This document shows, piece by piece, positions 17,108-26,353 of a DNA stretch of 51,289 nucleotides. This DNA comes from Eutrophovita sp913057845 (GTDB taxonomy: Bacteria > Pseudomonadota > Gammaproteobacteria > Burkholderiales > Eutrophovitaceae), in NCBI GenBank assembly GCA_963925895.1, contig CAWUVH010000018.1, forward strand, positions 1 through 51,289, read 5' to 3'. The translations under genes were made by a program, and so were the position numbers. Numbering within the stretch: the first letter of the stretch is position 1; every line of letters begins with the position of its first letter. The notes under the pieces were generated by a model. That model was not told the DNA's origin, ran no database searches, and saw nothing but the letters and a program-made list of their open reading frames with translations.

Positions 17108-17677
17108 GTGGCAAAAGTCCTTGCAACCGAAGTTCGTGTAGGAAATTTAATTGAACTCGACAAACGAGTTTGGCGAGTTGTTAAATCGTACCATGTTCAC
17201 GTTGGTGGCCGTGGTGGAGCATTCATGCAACTCGAGCTTAAAGATGTCGAAGGCGGGACCAAACGGAATGAACGTATTCGAACCGATGAAAAAATAGAAC
17301 GCGCATTCGTAGAGACACGTGACATGCAATACCTCTACCAAGACGGCGACAATTACGTCTTCATGGATCAAGAGAACTACGAGCAGCTCAATTTACCTGC
17401 TGATTTTTTAGAGGGTCAAGCGGGTTACTTGCTGCCAAACGGGGACGTTAGAGTGAACATGCATAATGAGCGACCGATCGGAATTGAATTGCCAACATCA
17501 GTTGTTCTAACAATCAGCGATACAGAACCCGGCATCAAGGGTGCCACAGCCACGGGATCTTATAAACCAGCAAAATTGGAAACAGGTATCAACGTGTCCG
17601 TCCCCCAGTTCGTTGAAACTGGCGAGAAAATCAAGGTCAACACCGATACCGGTGAGTATATGGAGCGATCTAACTAA
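17108..17677 (+). CDS. efp: Elongation factor P
   Basis: EF-P binds the ribosomal E site and relieves stalling at polyproline. I choose GTG 17108, giving 189 residues (M-AKVLATEVRVGN), because GAGGG lies five bases upstream; a TTG at 17093 would add five odd residues. All three OB-like domains are present, including GIELPTSVVLTI and SYKPAKLETG. The tip loop of domain I reads HVHVGGRGGAF, so Arg35 occupies the place of the modified Lys34 in the E. coli protein. The overall sequence looks closer to the Lys-type family than to the Pseudomonas Arg32 type. No modification enzyme (EpmA or EarP) is adjacent. The gene converges on nagZ and overlaps it by four bases. Confidence 0.96.
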   Translation: MAKVLATEVRVGNLIELDKRVWRVVKSYHVHVGGRGGAFMQLELKDVEGGTKRNERIRTDEKIERAFVETRDMQYLYQDGDNYVFMDQENYEQLNLPADFLEGQAGYLLPNGDVRVNMHNERPIGIELPTSVVLTISDTEPGIKGATATGSYKPAKLETGINVSVPQFVETGEKIKVNTDTGEYMERSN

Positions 17678-18708
17678 TTAATATTTGCAGCCAGCGTTCG
17701 CATAAGCTCCTTGGATGATACCTTGTACTCCACTGAGCTTATTGAAATACTAATGGGCATTTCAATGAGCCCTCGCATTTTTTTAGCGACATCTTGATCG
17801 TCCGAGAAATCTATATTCATACATGCTGATAACGCGTCATCAGCAGCATCTGGGTCGTTACACACAAGGACCAGGTCACACCCTGCCTCAAAGGCTTTAG
17901 ATGATCTTAAGGCCATATCACCCATCAAGGTGGCTGCTTTCATAGACAAATCATCACTAAACACCAACCCCTCAAATCCAAGATGATCCCTTAGGATTTC
18001 TCGTAACCATTTACTGGAAAAGCATGCTGGATCAGCGTCTACGCTCGGAAACGTAACATGAGCAGGCATGATGCCAGTGAGCGAAGGAGTCAACGCATCA
18101 AAAGGTCGAATATCTTGACTAAGCATCTCTGATATATCTCGTGTGTCTATAGCCTCATCCTCATGTGTGTCCTCAGAAACACCTCCATGGCCTGGGAAAT
18201 GCTTACCCACTGAACCCACACCAGAAAGCCTCAAGCCCTCAACCAGTTTACGTCCGAGCTCAGATATCGCTTCATGATCTTCATGAAAAGCCCGGTCACC
18301 AATAACTGAGCTGTTCTTTCGATTGATGTCGAGTACTGGAGCAAAGGTCAAATCAATACCAATAGCTTTTAATTCCGAACCAAGAATGATTCCGATGTGA
18401 CGCGCAATGGCACATGCATGATTTTGATCCTGATCCCAGAGTCGGCCCAACATATCCATTGGGGGAATTCTCGTAAACTCTTCCTGGAAGCGCTGAACCC
18501 GACCACCTTCTTGATCCACACAAACCATCAGCGGCTCCTGCTTGATGGATTTCATGTCCAGAACAAGTTGTTGTAGCTGTGATTTATTTTTGAAGTTGCG
18601 CGCAAACAATATAACGCCAGCGCACCTGGGATGAACTAATCGCTCCCGATCCCTATCAGTTAACTCAAACCCGGCAATGTCTAAAATGACTCGCCCCGCC
18701 ATACTCAT
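17674..18708 (-). CDS. nagZ: Beta-N-acetylhexosaminidase
   Basis: This cytoplasmic family 3 glycosidase removes N-acetylglucosamine from anhydromuropeptides during cell-wall recycling. The signature VGKHFPGHGGVSEDTH near residues 162-177 carries the catalytic His and Asp. VCVDQEGGRVQRF near 62-74 and GLVFSDDLSMKAA (catalytic nucleophile Asp) are typical. The 344 residues are normal. It is the last gene of the lepA-to-nagZ operon and overlaps acpS by four bases. Confidence 0.96.
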   Translation of the reverse strand: MSMAGRVILDIAGFELTDRDRERLVHPRCAGVILFARNFKNKSQLQQLVLDMKSIKQEPLMVCVDQEGGRVQRFQEEFTRIPPMDMLGRLWDQDQNHACAIARHIGIILGSELKAIGIDLTFAPVLDINRKNSSVIGDRAFHEDHEAISELGRKLVEGLRLSGVGSVGKHFPGHGGVSEDTHEDEAIDTRDISEMLSQDIRPFDALTPSLTGIMPAHVTFPSVDADPACFSSKWLREILRDHLGFEGLVFSDDLSMKAATLMGDMALRSSKAFEAGCDLVLVCNDPDAADDALSACMNIDFSDDQDVAKKMRGLIEMPISISISSVEYKVSSKELMRTLAANIN

Positions 18709-19088
18709 CCTAACGACTCAGCTATAGCGTAGGCACTGAGCATATCTCCTTCGTGACTAAAACTCACGAAGATCGGACCGATTTTATTGTCAGCCAAGTG
18801 CTGTTTCAGCTTAAAGTCAAAAAATAGATCTGGCTTTCCGAGCTCACTACTGATGATACTGATCGAATGCAAAGTTACTGGAGACCTCAACCCCGTACCC
18901 AAAGCTTTCGCGATAGCTTCTTTCCCAGAAAATCGTGTTGCGAGGTAATGAATCTTCCGCCGTGCAGCTTGAAACTGTAGGCTCTCCTCATCTGTGAGCA
19001 CATGCTCAACGAACCGGTCACCGTACCTATCAAAGAGTCGCTCGACCCGAGTCATATTTAAAAGATCTAACCCGATTCCAAAAATCAT
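18705..19088 (-). CDS. acpS: Holo-[acyl-carrier-protein] synthase
   Basis: AcpS transfers 4'-phosphopantetheine from CoA to acyl carrier protein. IFGIGLDLLNMTRVERL at residues 2-18 has the Mg-binding Asp8, and FSGKEAIAKALGTGL near 53-67 has the second acidic ligand. The 127-residue length is standard. It begins directly after the pdxJ stop with no gap, the same pdxJ-acpS coupling seen in E. coli and Pseudomonas. Confidence 0.97.
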   Translation of the reverse strand: MIFGIGLDLLNMTRVERLFDRYGDRFVEHVLTDEESLQFQAARRKIHYLATRFSGKEAIAKALGTGLRSPVTLHSISIISSELGKPDLFFDFKLKQHLADNKIGPIFVSFSHEGDMLSAYAIAESLG

Positions 19089-19829
19089 TTAGGAGTAAGA
19101 CTTTTCAATTTCGATCAAATAGCGCCGCACGGCATTTTCCATGCCATATTCCAACGCATCAGCTGTTAAAGCATGGCCAATGGACACTTCTTGTACGGGA
19201 TTAACCTCAGTCAAGAAATACGATAAGTTATCAAGATTTAGGTCATGCCCTGCGTTAACTTCAAGACCAAGCTCAGTCGCCCGAAAAGCCGATTCTCTAT
19301 ACATACTTGTGACCCTAATCTGATCTTCAGAGTCGTAAGCATCGGCATAACTTTCGGTATAAAGCTCCACTCGATCAGCGCCAAGCTCTTTAGCCAACAC
19401 CATCTGCTCAGGCGATGGATCCATAAACAAACTCACCCTTATACCCAGGCTCTTCAACTCTTTAATGATCGGCTCTAGACGCCTCCCATCCACGCTGAGA
19501 TCCCAACCATGGTCAGATGTTGCCGCGGACACATCATCTGGAACCAAAGTAGCTTGATGGGGTGAGACCGCTCGCACGACGTCCATGAGTTGATGAAACG
19601 GATTTCCCTCAATATTAAATTCAGCACCTTGGAACTGCCCCACCACTCGTGAGAGCGGTTCTACATCGCGTCCACGAATGTGCCGCTCATCAGGTCTAGG
19701 GTGAATAGTAATTCCAGAGGCTCCAGACTTAAGAGCCAAATAAGCAAGACGTATGACATCTGGACGCTCAAGCATCCGGGCATTTCGCAATAAGGCGATT
19801 TTATTGACGTTTACACTTAACTTGGTCAT
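19089..19829 (-). CDS. pdxJ: Pyridoxine 5'-phosphate synthase
   Basis: PdxJ condenses 3-amino-2-oxopropyl phosphate with 1-deoxyxylulose 5-phosphate to give pyridoxine phosphate. The TIM-barrel protein shows LSVNVNKIALLRNAR at the start, ITIHPRPDERHI with catalytic residues near 40-51, FNIEGNP and NAGHDLNLDNL. I take ATG 19829 rather than the TTG two codons earlier. In family members Glu of the NIEGNP motif and His of the HPRPDxRH motif are catalytic. It lies between recO and acpS. Confidence 0.97.
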   Translation of the reverse strand: MTKLSVNVNKIALLRNARMLERPDVIRLAYLALKSGASGITIHPRPDERHIRGRDVEPLSRVVGQFQGAEFNIEGNPFHQLMDVVRAVSPHQATLVPDDVSAATSDHGWDLSVDGRRLEPIIKELKSLGIRVSLFMDPSPEQMVLAKELGADRVELYTESYADAYDSEDQIRVTSMYRESAFRATELGLEVNAGHDLNLDNLSYFLTEVNPVQEVSIGHALTADALEYGMENAVRRYLIEIEKSYS

Positions 19830-19840
19830 AACCAAAACAG

Positions 19841-20566
19841 TTAATTTGATTGTAGATCGATGAGTAATCGTCTGGTATGTAAAGACTTATTACCCAAATG
19901 ATGATTCATCAAGGAACGCATCAGTAATTTACACTGTGACAACGTTGTTGGGTCATCTAAATTATCGTTAGAAATATCCATCAACGCTCTACCCGATAAC
20001 TTCAGATCAATTTTTTCATCAGGATTAATACGAGCAGGCCCACGTCCCATTATATAAGTATAAACCTCATTTTCCTGGATCTCTCTTTGCGTTTTAACAT
20101 CGTGAGTAAGCGTTATTCCATAACCGAGTTCAGTAAGCAACACACGCTCAAACCGACGTAGAATTTTCTCAACCTCTGGTTTTTTTTCACTCAGTGCTTG
20201 AATCGCGCCTTCATAGACTTCGAATAAACGTTCGTGAGGATCATCTCTTATGAGCAGTTTTAAGATCAACTCGTTGATATAAAAACCACTCATCAAGGCT
20301 GTACCTTTTAAACGAGCCAAGCCAAAGCGCAGTTCAGCGCCATATAGAGTCTTTAATTCCGCTCGGCCGCCCCATGAGACATACAACGGTTGGAACGATT
20401 GAAGCGCACTACGTAATAGAGAATTAGGTCGTCTAGCGCCCTTGGCCACGACACCGATTCGACCGAACTGTTTTGAAAACAATTCGACAATGAGACTGGT
20501 CTCTCGATATGAATACGAGTGCAGAACAAATGCTTCCTCCTCAGTCTTTCGAGATTGATCCGACAT
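19841..20566 (-). CDS. recO: DNA repair protein RecO
   Basis: RecO loads RecA with RecR at gaps and anneals SSB-coated strands. The N-terminal OB fold (EAFVLHSYSYRETSLIVELF near residues 11-30, GVVAKGARRPNS) and the helical C-terminal domain (FRYFE-like FERVLLTELGYGITL near 147-161) are present. The four-cysteine zinc site found in some RecO proteins is absent, as in the E. coli type. The gap to era is six bases. Confidence 0.94.
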   Translation of the reverse strand: MSDQSRKTEEEAFVLHSYSYRETSLIVELFSKQFGRIGVVAKGARRPNSLLRSALQSFQPLYVSWGGRAELKTLYGAELRFGLARLKGTALMSGFYINELILKLLIRDDPHERLFEVYEGAIQALSEKKPEVEKILRRFERVLLTELGYGITLTHDVKTQREIQENEVYTYIMGRGPARINPDEKIDLKLSGRALMDISNDNLDDPTTLSQCKLLMRSLMNHHLGNKSLHTRRLLIDLQSN

Positions 20567-20572
20567 CAGGCT

Positions 20573-21493
20573 TCATTCATAACCAAAATATTTAACGGAT
20601 TGAGAATCATCGACCCAACCTTTTTTCACTTTCACCCACAATTTTAAAAAAACTTTACCATCAAAAAATTGCTCCATCTCAATCCGAGCTTTTGTTCCAA
20701 TGGTTTTCAATTTGCTACCTTGCGCCCCAATGATCATTCCCTTATGCGCATCCTTAGCAACCACAATCGTCGCATTAATACTTCGAAGCCCTTTGTTGAT
20801 TTTGAACTCCTCAATTTCCACTGTAACCCCGTAAGGTATTTCATCGCCCATTAAATGGAATAATTTTTCACGAATAATTTCAGCAGCAAAAAACCTCTCT
20901 GGTCTATCCGTTAAGGTGTCCTCTTCATATATGGGTTGACCTTTCGACAACTTTGACTGGATAGCACCAATTAAAACGTCTAAGCCAATAACACGACGTG
21001 AGCTCGTAGGAATAATCTCGGAAAATTCGTACAGCGACTTTACCCGATCAATAAATGGCAACAACTCATTGGGCGACGTCAGTTGATCAATCTTACTGAT
21101 GACACATATCACCGGGACATTTTCAGGAAACATCTCAATCAATTTCAGATCATCCTTTTGAATCAACCCCGCCTCTAAAACTAATATCACCACGTCAACC
21201 TCAGCAAGGCTGCTGGATACTGACCGATTCATGGCGCTATTGAGCATTGATTTATACGTCAATTGAAATCCAGGCGTATCTAGGAATCGAATCTGTGATT
21301 TTTCATCGGAATAAACTCCGAGAATTTTATGGCGTGTCGTCTGAGCCTTACGAGACACAATACTCAGCTTCGTCCCCAATAACGCATTTAATAAGCTTGA
21401 TTTCCCAGCGTTTGGAACACCGATCACCGCTGTTGATCCGATTAATAAACCTGAGGTCTGTTGCTCCTGATCGGAAACTGAAATCCCACTCAT
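20573..21493 (-). CDS. era: GTPase Era
   Basis: Era binds 16S rRNA near its 3' end during 30S maturation. The GTPase domain shows G1 GVPNAGKSSLLNALLG near residues 25-40, G2 at KAQTTRHKILG, G3 DTPGFQ and G4 SKIDQL. The C-terminal KH domain has VAKDAHKGMIIGAQGSKLK, with the conserved GxxGxxxK-type loop. The start overlaps the rnc stop by four bases, the conserved rnc-era coupling. Confidence 0.98.
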   Translation of the reverse strand: MSGISVSDQEQQTSGLLIGSTAVIGVPNAGKSSLLNALLGTKLSIVSRKAQTTRHKILGVYSDEKSQIRFLDTPGFQLTYKSMLNSAMNRSVSSSLAEVDVVILVLEAGLIQKDDLKLIEMFPENVPVICVISKIDQLTSPNELLPFIDRVKSLYEFSEIIPTSSRRVIGLDVLIGAIQSKLSKGQPIYEEDTLTDRPERFFAAEIIREKLFHLMGDEIPYGVTVEIEEFKINKGLRSINATIVVAKDAHKGMIIGAQGSKLKTIGTKARIEMEQFFDGKVFLKLWVKVKKGWVDDSQSVKYFGYE

Positions 21494-22173
21494 CGATTGT
21501 CTCCAATATGTTTTTCTGTAATTAAGTCATAAGCCAATTGAGCTGCTTCTTGCTCGGCTGATCGTCTATTGCGGCCACCACCCCGAGCGGTTACGTCCAT
21601 AGATTCAATTCGGCACTCAACAATAAAGTCTTGATCGTGTGCCTCACCAAGCACATCGAACACCCGGTATTCAGGTAAGGCTACATGCCTTGCCTGCAAA
21701 TACTCCTGTAACTTTGTCTTTGGATCCTTACTGAGCAAACTAGGATCGATATTATCCAAGTAGACGGAATACAGTTCCGTGATCACGCGTTCAACCGACT
21801 CAAAACCTGAGTCCACATAAATAGCCCCGAACAAAGCTTCCACCGCGTCGGAGAGAATCGAAGGCCTCTTGTTACCACCGGTCTTAAATTCCCCAGCCCC
21901 TAATTTCAAATATTTCCCGAGCTCAAGGTCTCCTGCAATATGCGTGAGTCCATCTTGATTAACGAGCACAGACCTAACACGGGTCAACTCTCCCTCGGGC
22001 AAGCCCAGATAACGCTCGAACAACAGACGTCCAATAACAAGATTAAGCACCGCATCACCCAAAAATTCTAATCGCTCATTGTTTAATGAGCCGAAGGACC
22101 TGTGCGTTAACGCCTCTTCCAAAAGATTTGGATTTCGGAATTCATACTTAAATCTGCTCTCTAGCTCATGCAT
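21490..22173 (-). CDS. rnc: Ribonuclease III
   Basis: RNase III cleaves double-stranded RNA, including rRNA precursors. The signature NERLEFLGDAVLNLVIG near residues 32-48 and DAVEALFGAIYVDSG near 109-123 provide the Mg-binding Glu/Asp set. A dsRNA-binding domain occupies the last 75 residues (DPKTKLQEYLQARHVALPEY, then GGGRNRRSAEQEAAQLAYD). It lies between lepB and era. Confidence 0.98.
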   Translation of the reverse strand: MHELESRFKYEFRNPNLLEEALTHRSFGSLNNERLEFLGDAVLNLVIGRLLFERYLGLPEGELTRVRSVLVNQDGLTHIAGDLELGKYLKLGAGEFKTGGNKRPSILSDAVEALFGAIYVDSGFESVERVITELYSVYLDNIDPSLLSKDPKTKLQEYLQARHVALPEYRVFDVLGEAHDQDFIVECRIESMDVTARGGGRNRRSAEQEAAQLAYDLITEKHIGDNR

Positions 22174-22209
22174 CTACGCCCTTTGCGAAAAACTAGAATA
22201 AATACTGGA

Positions 22210-23007
22210 TTATTTTAACCAAGTACCCGATCTGGAAAACTCTCCAGCATTCCAAACAACCATAAAGGCTCGGCCGATAATATGATCGTCCGGCACAAAT
22301 CCCCAATACCGACTATCCGAACTCGAATCTCGATTATCACCCATCATAAAGTAGTGATCGTCAGGTATTGTGCATATAAAACCAGTTTCACTGAACACAC
22401 ATTTATCTCGACCGATAAATTGTCTGACGCCCATCAAACGCACACTTGGCTCTTCAGGTTCTACCAACATCAAATGCTCTTTATCGCCAAATTTTTCTTT
22501 GAATTGCCATGCTGACGTGTAAGAGGCTTTGTCTGAATACTGATAGTCGTCCAAACGCGTGGTTTCTACCGCTTTCCCGTTAATCGTGAGCCTCTTGTCC
22601 CTGTACTCTATTCTGTCTCCGGGCAACCCTACAACTCGTTTAATATAGTCCAGCGTTTCATCTCTCGGATAACGAAATACCACGATATCCCCACGCTCGA
22701 CATCTCCCGTCGGAATCAATTTCGTATTGAGAATTGGCACTCTGATGCCATAACTCGACTTGGTAACCAAAATGTAATCGCCAACAAGTAACGTCGGGAT
22801 CATCGAACCAGATGGAATCTTAAAAGGCTCCACAAGGAATGATCTGAGTAAAAATACAGCAAGGATAACGGGGAAAAAACTCTTTGAATATTCAACCCAC
22901 CATGGCTCTCTAACGCTTGCTCTTTTCTTCGCCAACCATACGCGGTCAATAAGTACGACCAATCCGGTGATCACGAGCAATGACAGCATCAAGATTGCAA
23001 ATTTCAT
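22210..23007 (-). CDS. lepB: Signal peptidase I
   Basis: LepB cleaves signal peptides of exported proteins at the outer face of the inner membrane. Two hydrophobic segments (residues 3-21 and 45-58) anchor it. PSGSMIPTLLVGD near 65-77 holds the nucleophile Ser68, and DYIKRVVGLPGDRI near 120-133 holds the general-base Lys123. GDNRDSSSDSRYWGFVP is box E. The 265-residue length is shorter than in E. coli because the domain insert is small. AAGGA precedes the ATG. Confidence 0.97.
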   Translation of the reverse strand: MKFAILMLSLLVITGLVVLIDRVWLAKKRASVREPWWVEYSKSFFPVILAVFLLRSFLVEPFKIPSGSMIPTLLVGDYILVTKSSYGIRVPILNTKLIPTGDVERGDIVVFRYPRDETLDYIKRVVGLPGDRIEYRDKRLTINGKAVETTRLDDYQYSDKASYTSAWQFKEKFGDKEHLMLVEPEEPSVRLMGVRQFIGRDKCVFSETGFICTIPDDHYFMMGDNRDSSSDSRYWGFVPDDHIIGRAFMVVWNAGEFSRSGTWLK

Positions 23008-23032
23008 TTAAATTCCTTGTGGTCTTTTAAGT

Positions 23033-24820
23033 TCAATCTACCTGTAAGATGGCAAGAAACGCCTCCTGAGGAATTTCTACAGCACCAACTTGCTTCATAC
23101 GGCGTTTGCCTGCTTTTTGTTTTTCTAACAACTTTTTCTTACGTGAAATATCCCCGCCGTAGCACTTTGCTAGCACGTTTTTACGTAGCGCCTTAACATT
23201 CTCTCTTGCGACAATTTGAGAGCCGATAGCCGCTTGCACCGCAACATCAAACATCTGCCTCGGTATCAATGCACGCATACGGGAGGCTAAGTCACGACCT
23301 CTGGCGAGAGAATTCGCCCGGTGAACGATTAAAGACAATGCATCCACTCGCTCACCGTTAATCAAAATATCTAATTTACACAGGTCATCGGTACGATACT
23401 CTTTGAACTCATAGTCAAGCGATGCGTATCCCCTGGATACTGATTTGAGCTTATCAAAAAAATCAAGTACGACCTCATTGAGCGGAAGCTCAAAAGTGAG
23501 CATCACCTGTCGACCCAAATACTGCATATTCTTCTGTATACCGCGCTTATTATTACAAAGCGTCATCACAGGTCCGACGTAATCTTGGGGAAGCAAAATA
23601 TTAGCCGTAATGATCGGCTCCCGAATTTCATCTACTTTTCCTAGGTCGGGTAATTTTGAAGGATTTTCAATTTCAAAGATGGAACCATCTTTCATAAGCA
23701 CCTGATAAACCACCGTTGGCGCAGTAGTAATGAGGTTCATATCGTACTCTCGCTCAAGCCTCTCTTGAACAATATCTAAATGGAGCAAACCCAGAAACCC
23801 ACACCGGAAACCAAAGCCGAGCGCTTGAGACGTTTCGGCTTCAAAACGTAAACTGGCATCGTTGAGCTGAAGCTTCTCTAACGCGTCTCTTAGCGCATCA
23901 TATTCATTCGACTCCACAGGGTACAATCCGGCAAATACCTGAGGCTGAACCTCCTTAAAACCAGGAAGTGCCACTGTCGCGGGGTTTCTTGCCGAGGTAA
24001 TGGTGTCTCCTACCTTAGCAGCTTTGAGTTCCTTGACTCCAGAGATCACAAAACCCACCTCACCCGCTGACAACTTGTCACAAACGACTGATCGTGGTGT
24101 AAAGATGCCCACTTTCTCACATTGATGAGTCGTTTTATTAGACATCAGCATAATCTGATCTTTGGCTTTAATCTCACCATCAATCATTCGAATGAGCATA
24201 ACTACACCGACGTAGTTATCGAACCAAGAGTCAACAATCAGAGCCTTTAGAGGTGCCTTGGGATCACCTTTTGGCGGTGGAACATCTCGAACCACCATAT
24301 TCAAGAGTTCTAAAATACCTTGTCCTGTCTTAGCGCTGGCGGTTAACGCCCCAACCGCAGGTATTCCTACAATATCCTCTATTTCTTCAATCACTCGATC
24401 CGGGTCAGCGGACGGAAGATCAATTTTATTGAGGACCGGGATCACGTCCACACCCAGATCAATGGCGGTATAACAGTTAGCGACTGTTTGAGCCTCTACT
24501 CCTTGGGACGCATCAACAACAAGCAATGCACCCTCACACGCAGATAATGACCTGGAGACCTCATACGAGAAATCCACATGACCCGGTGTATCAATTAAAT
24601 TAAGTTGATAGGTCTCGCCATCATCCGCCTTAAAGCTCAATGTTGCAGTTTGGGCCTTAATCGTAATTCCACGCTCTCGCTCTAAATCCATAGAGTCAAG
24701 CACCTGCGACTCCATTTCACGATCACTTAGCCCGCCACACGTCTGAATGAAACGGTCAGCTAACGTGGATTTCCCATGATCAATATGGGCGATAATTGAA
24801 AAATTTCTGATATGCCGCAT
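23033..24820 (-). CDS. lepA: Elongation factor 4 (LepA)
   Basis: LepA is a ribosome-associated translational GTPase implicated in back-translocation and initiation or assembly of the 30S subunit. G1 is AHIDHGKSTLADR near residues 11-23, G2 includes RGITIK, G3 is DTPGHVDFSYEV and G4 is NKIDLP. The LepA-specific C-terminal domain ends KRMKQVGAVEIPQEAFLAIL. The 595 residues are normal. It heads the lepA-to-nagZ operon and is separated from mucD by a terminator-like hairpin. Confidence 0.98.
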   Translation of the reverse strand: MRHIRNFSIIAHIDHGKSTLADRFIQTCGGLSDREMESQVLDSMDLERERGITIKAQTATLSFKADDGETYQLNLIDTPGHVDFSYEVSRSLSACEGALLVVDASQGVEAQTVANCYTAIDLGVDVIPVLNKIDLPSADPDRVIEEIEDIVGIPAVGALTASAKTGQGILELLNMVVRDVPPPKGDPKAPLKALIVDSWFDNYVGVVMLIRMIDGEIKAKDQIMLMSNKTTHQCEKVGIFTPRSVVCDKLSAGEVGFVISGVKELKAAKVGDTITSARNPATVALPGFKEVQPQVFAGLYPVESNEYDALRDALEKLQLNDASLRFEAETSQALGFGFRCGFLGLLHLDIVQERLEREYDMNLITTAPTVVYQVLMKDGSIFEIENPSKLPDLGKVDEIREPIITANILLPQDYVGPVMTLCNNKRGIQKNMQYLGRQVMLTFELPLNEVVLDFFDKLKSVSRGYASLDYEFKEYRTDDLCKLDILINGERVDALSLIVHRANSLARGRDLASRMRALIPRQMFDVAVQAAIGSQIVARENVKALRKNVLAKCYGGDISRKKKLLEKQKAGKRRMKQVGAVEIPQEAFLAILQVD

Positions 24821-24853
24821 TAAGAAAGCACGACAACGTGCCCACCAATTATT

Positions 24854-24883
24854 AAAGGGGGAATTCTACCGGATTCCCCCTTT
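24854..24883 (-). terminator. Rho-independent terminator between mucD and lepA
   Basis: An 11-bp perfect stem (AAAGGGGGAAT / ATTCCCCCTTT) with an 8-base loop lies about 30 bases after the mucD stop. On the minus strand the stem ends with only three T, so termination may be partial, giving a boundary between the stress operon and the lepA operon. Confidence 0.6.
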
Positions 24884-24913
24884 TCTAGATACGTCTTAAC
24901 GGATGAACACGGT

Positions 24914-26299
24914 TTACTTCGATTTCAGTCGTATGGGGACATACAACGAACCACCACCTCTTTGAATCAATAGAGCAACGCTCCTCGCATCCTTATAACG
25001 CTCCATTAATAATTTAAATTGTGAGACCGACTCAACGTCATCGTTATTTAAGGCGAGGACGATATCGCCGGGACGCAGCCCTGCTTGCTCGCCGACCCCA
25101 GCTACCCGATCTATCTTGACCCCACTATCAAGCTCAAGTTGCTTGAGTTCTTGCATATCCATATCGGAAACCATTAGCCCCAATTCGTCAATTACATTCA
25201 TAGAAACATTTTTACTCTCTTCTTTTTTAGATTCCGACGTGATATCGGCAGGAATCTCCCCAACCGTCAGGCTGAGCGTCCGTGATCGTTTGTCTCGCCA
25301 CACTTCAACATCTACTTTTTTACCCGGGCGAGTTTGACCAACGATGCGAGGAAGATCATTTGAGGTCTCCACGTTGCTTCCATCAAAAGTAAGAATGATA
25401 TCTGAGGTTTGTATGCCTGCTTTGCTTGCAGCCTGACCTTTCTCTACACGACTGACAAGAGCCCCTCGCGGCTTATCTAGACCAAAGGAATCAGCTAATT
25501 CTGCTGTGACTTCTTGGATCACAACGCCAATTCGACCACGCCTGACCCGGCCATCAGTTTTTAACTGGTTAGCAACATCCACAGCAACATCAATCGGGAT
25601 CGCAAAAGAGAGACCCATAAAACCACCTGTTCGGCTATAAATTTGGGCATTAATGCCGACAACTTCACCGTTCAAATTAAACAAAGGGCCACCCGAATTG
25701 CCGGGATTGATCGCCACATCTGTTTGGATAAAAGGGACATAGTTTTCCTGTGGTAACGAGCGCCCTTTCGCGCTAACGATACCTGCGGTCACCGTACTCT
25801 CAAATCCAAAAGGAGAGCCAATAGCCAAAACCCAATCGCCGACACGAAGCTTGTCGGGGTCACCAATACTTACGAACGGCAGATCCGAAGCATCAATTTT
25901 AATCACAGCAACATCAGTTCGCTTATCAATACCAATCAATTTGGCCGTATATTCACGTTTGTCATTCAGTTTGACGGTTATATCATCGGCTGCTGCAACG
26001 ACGTGTGAATTGGTTAATATGTATCCATCTTCACTGATGATGAATCCTGAACCAAGTGAACGAGACTCTCGTTGAGCGCCTTCAGGAGGCGCGAACCGTC
26101 GAAAAAAATCGTAAAAAGGATCATCTTCAGGGACAGGAATATTATTCGGTTGATCAATCGTAGTTTTCGTACTGATGTTGACCACTTTTACACCTTGCTC
26201 TTCAACTAAATCAGCAAAACTTGGTAATTCAACCGCTGCGACTTGTGAAATATGTAGTAGAGCAAAAAAACCAAAAATAATTCTGAATGCAACGTTCAC
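24914..26299 (-). CDS. mucD: Periplasmic serine endoprotease, DegP/MucD family
   Basis: This protease and chaperone degrades misfolded periplasmic proteins and, in Pseudomonas, restrains sigma-E signalling. The 461-residue protein has a signal peptide (about residues 1-22), then a trypsin-like domain with the triad His99 (TNSHVV), Asp129 (KRTDVAVIKID) and Ser202 (GNSGGPLF). Two PDZ domains follow (RRGRIGVVIQEV onward, and the C-terminal GLRPGDIVLALN). It lies 54 bases after rseB and is probably co-transcribed with the sigma-E operon. Confidence 0.95.
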   Translation of the reverse strand: MNVAFRIIFGFFALLHISQVAAVELPSFADLVEEQGVKVVNISTKTTIDQPNNIPVPEDDPFYDFFRRFAPPEGAQRESRSLGSGFIISEDGYILTNSHVVAAADDITVKLNDKREYTAKLIGIDKRTDVAVIKIDASDLPFVSIGDPDKLRVGDWVLAIGSPFGFESTVTAGIVSAKGRSLPQENYVPFIQTDVAINPGNSGGPLFNLNGEVVGINAQIYSRTGGFMGLSFAIPIDVAVDVANQLKTDGRVRRGRIGVVIQEVTAELADSFGLDKPRGALVSRVEKGQAASKAGIQTSDIILTFDGSNVETSNDLPRIVGQTRPGKKVDVEVWRDKRSRTLSLTVGEIPADITSESKKEESKNVSMNVIDELGLMVSDMDMQELKQLELDSGVKIDRVAGVGEQAGLRPGDIVLALNNDDVESVSQFKLLMERYKDARSVALLIQRGGGSLYVPIRLKSK

Positions 26300-26353
26300 G
26301 TTTACCTCTCCTTCAATAATCCTATTAACTACTTTTTATCTAACCGAATTTTT

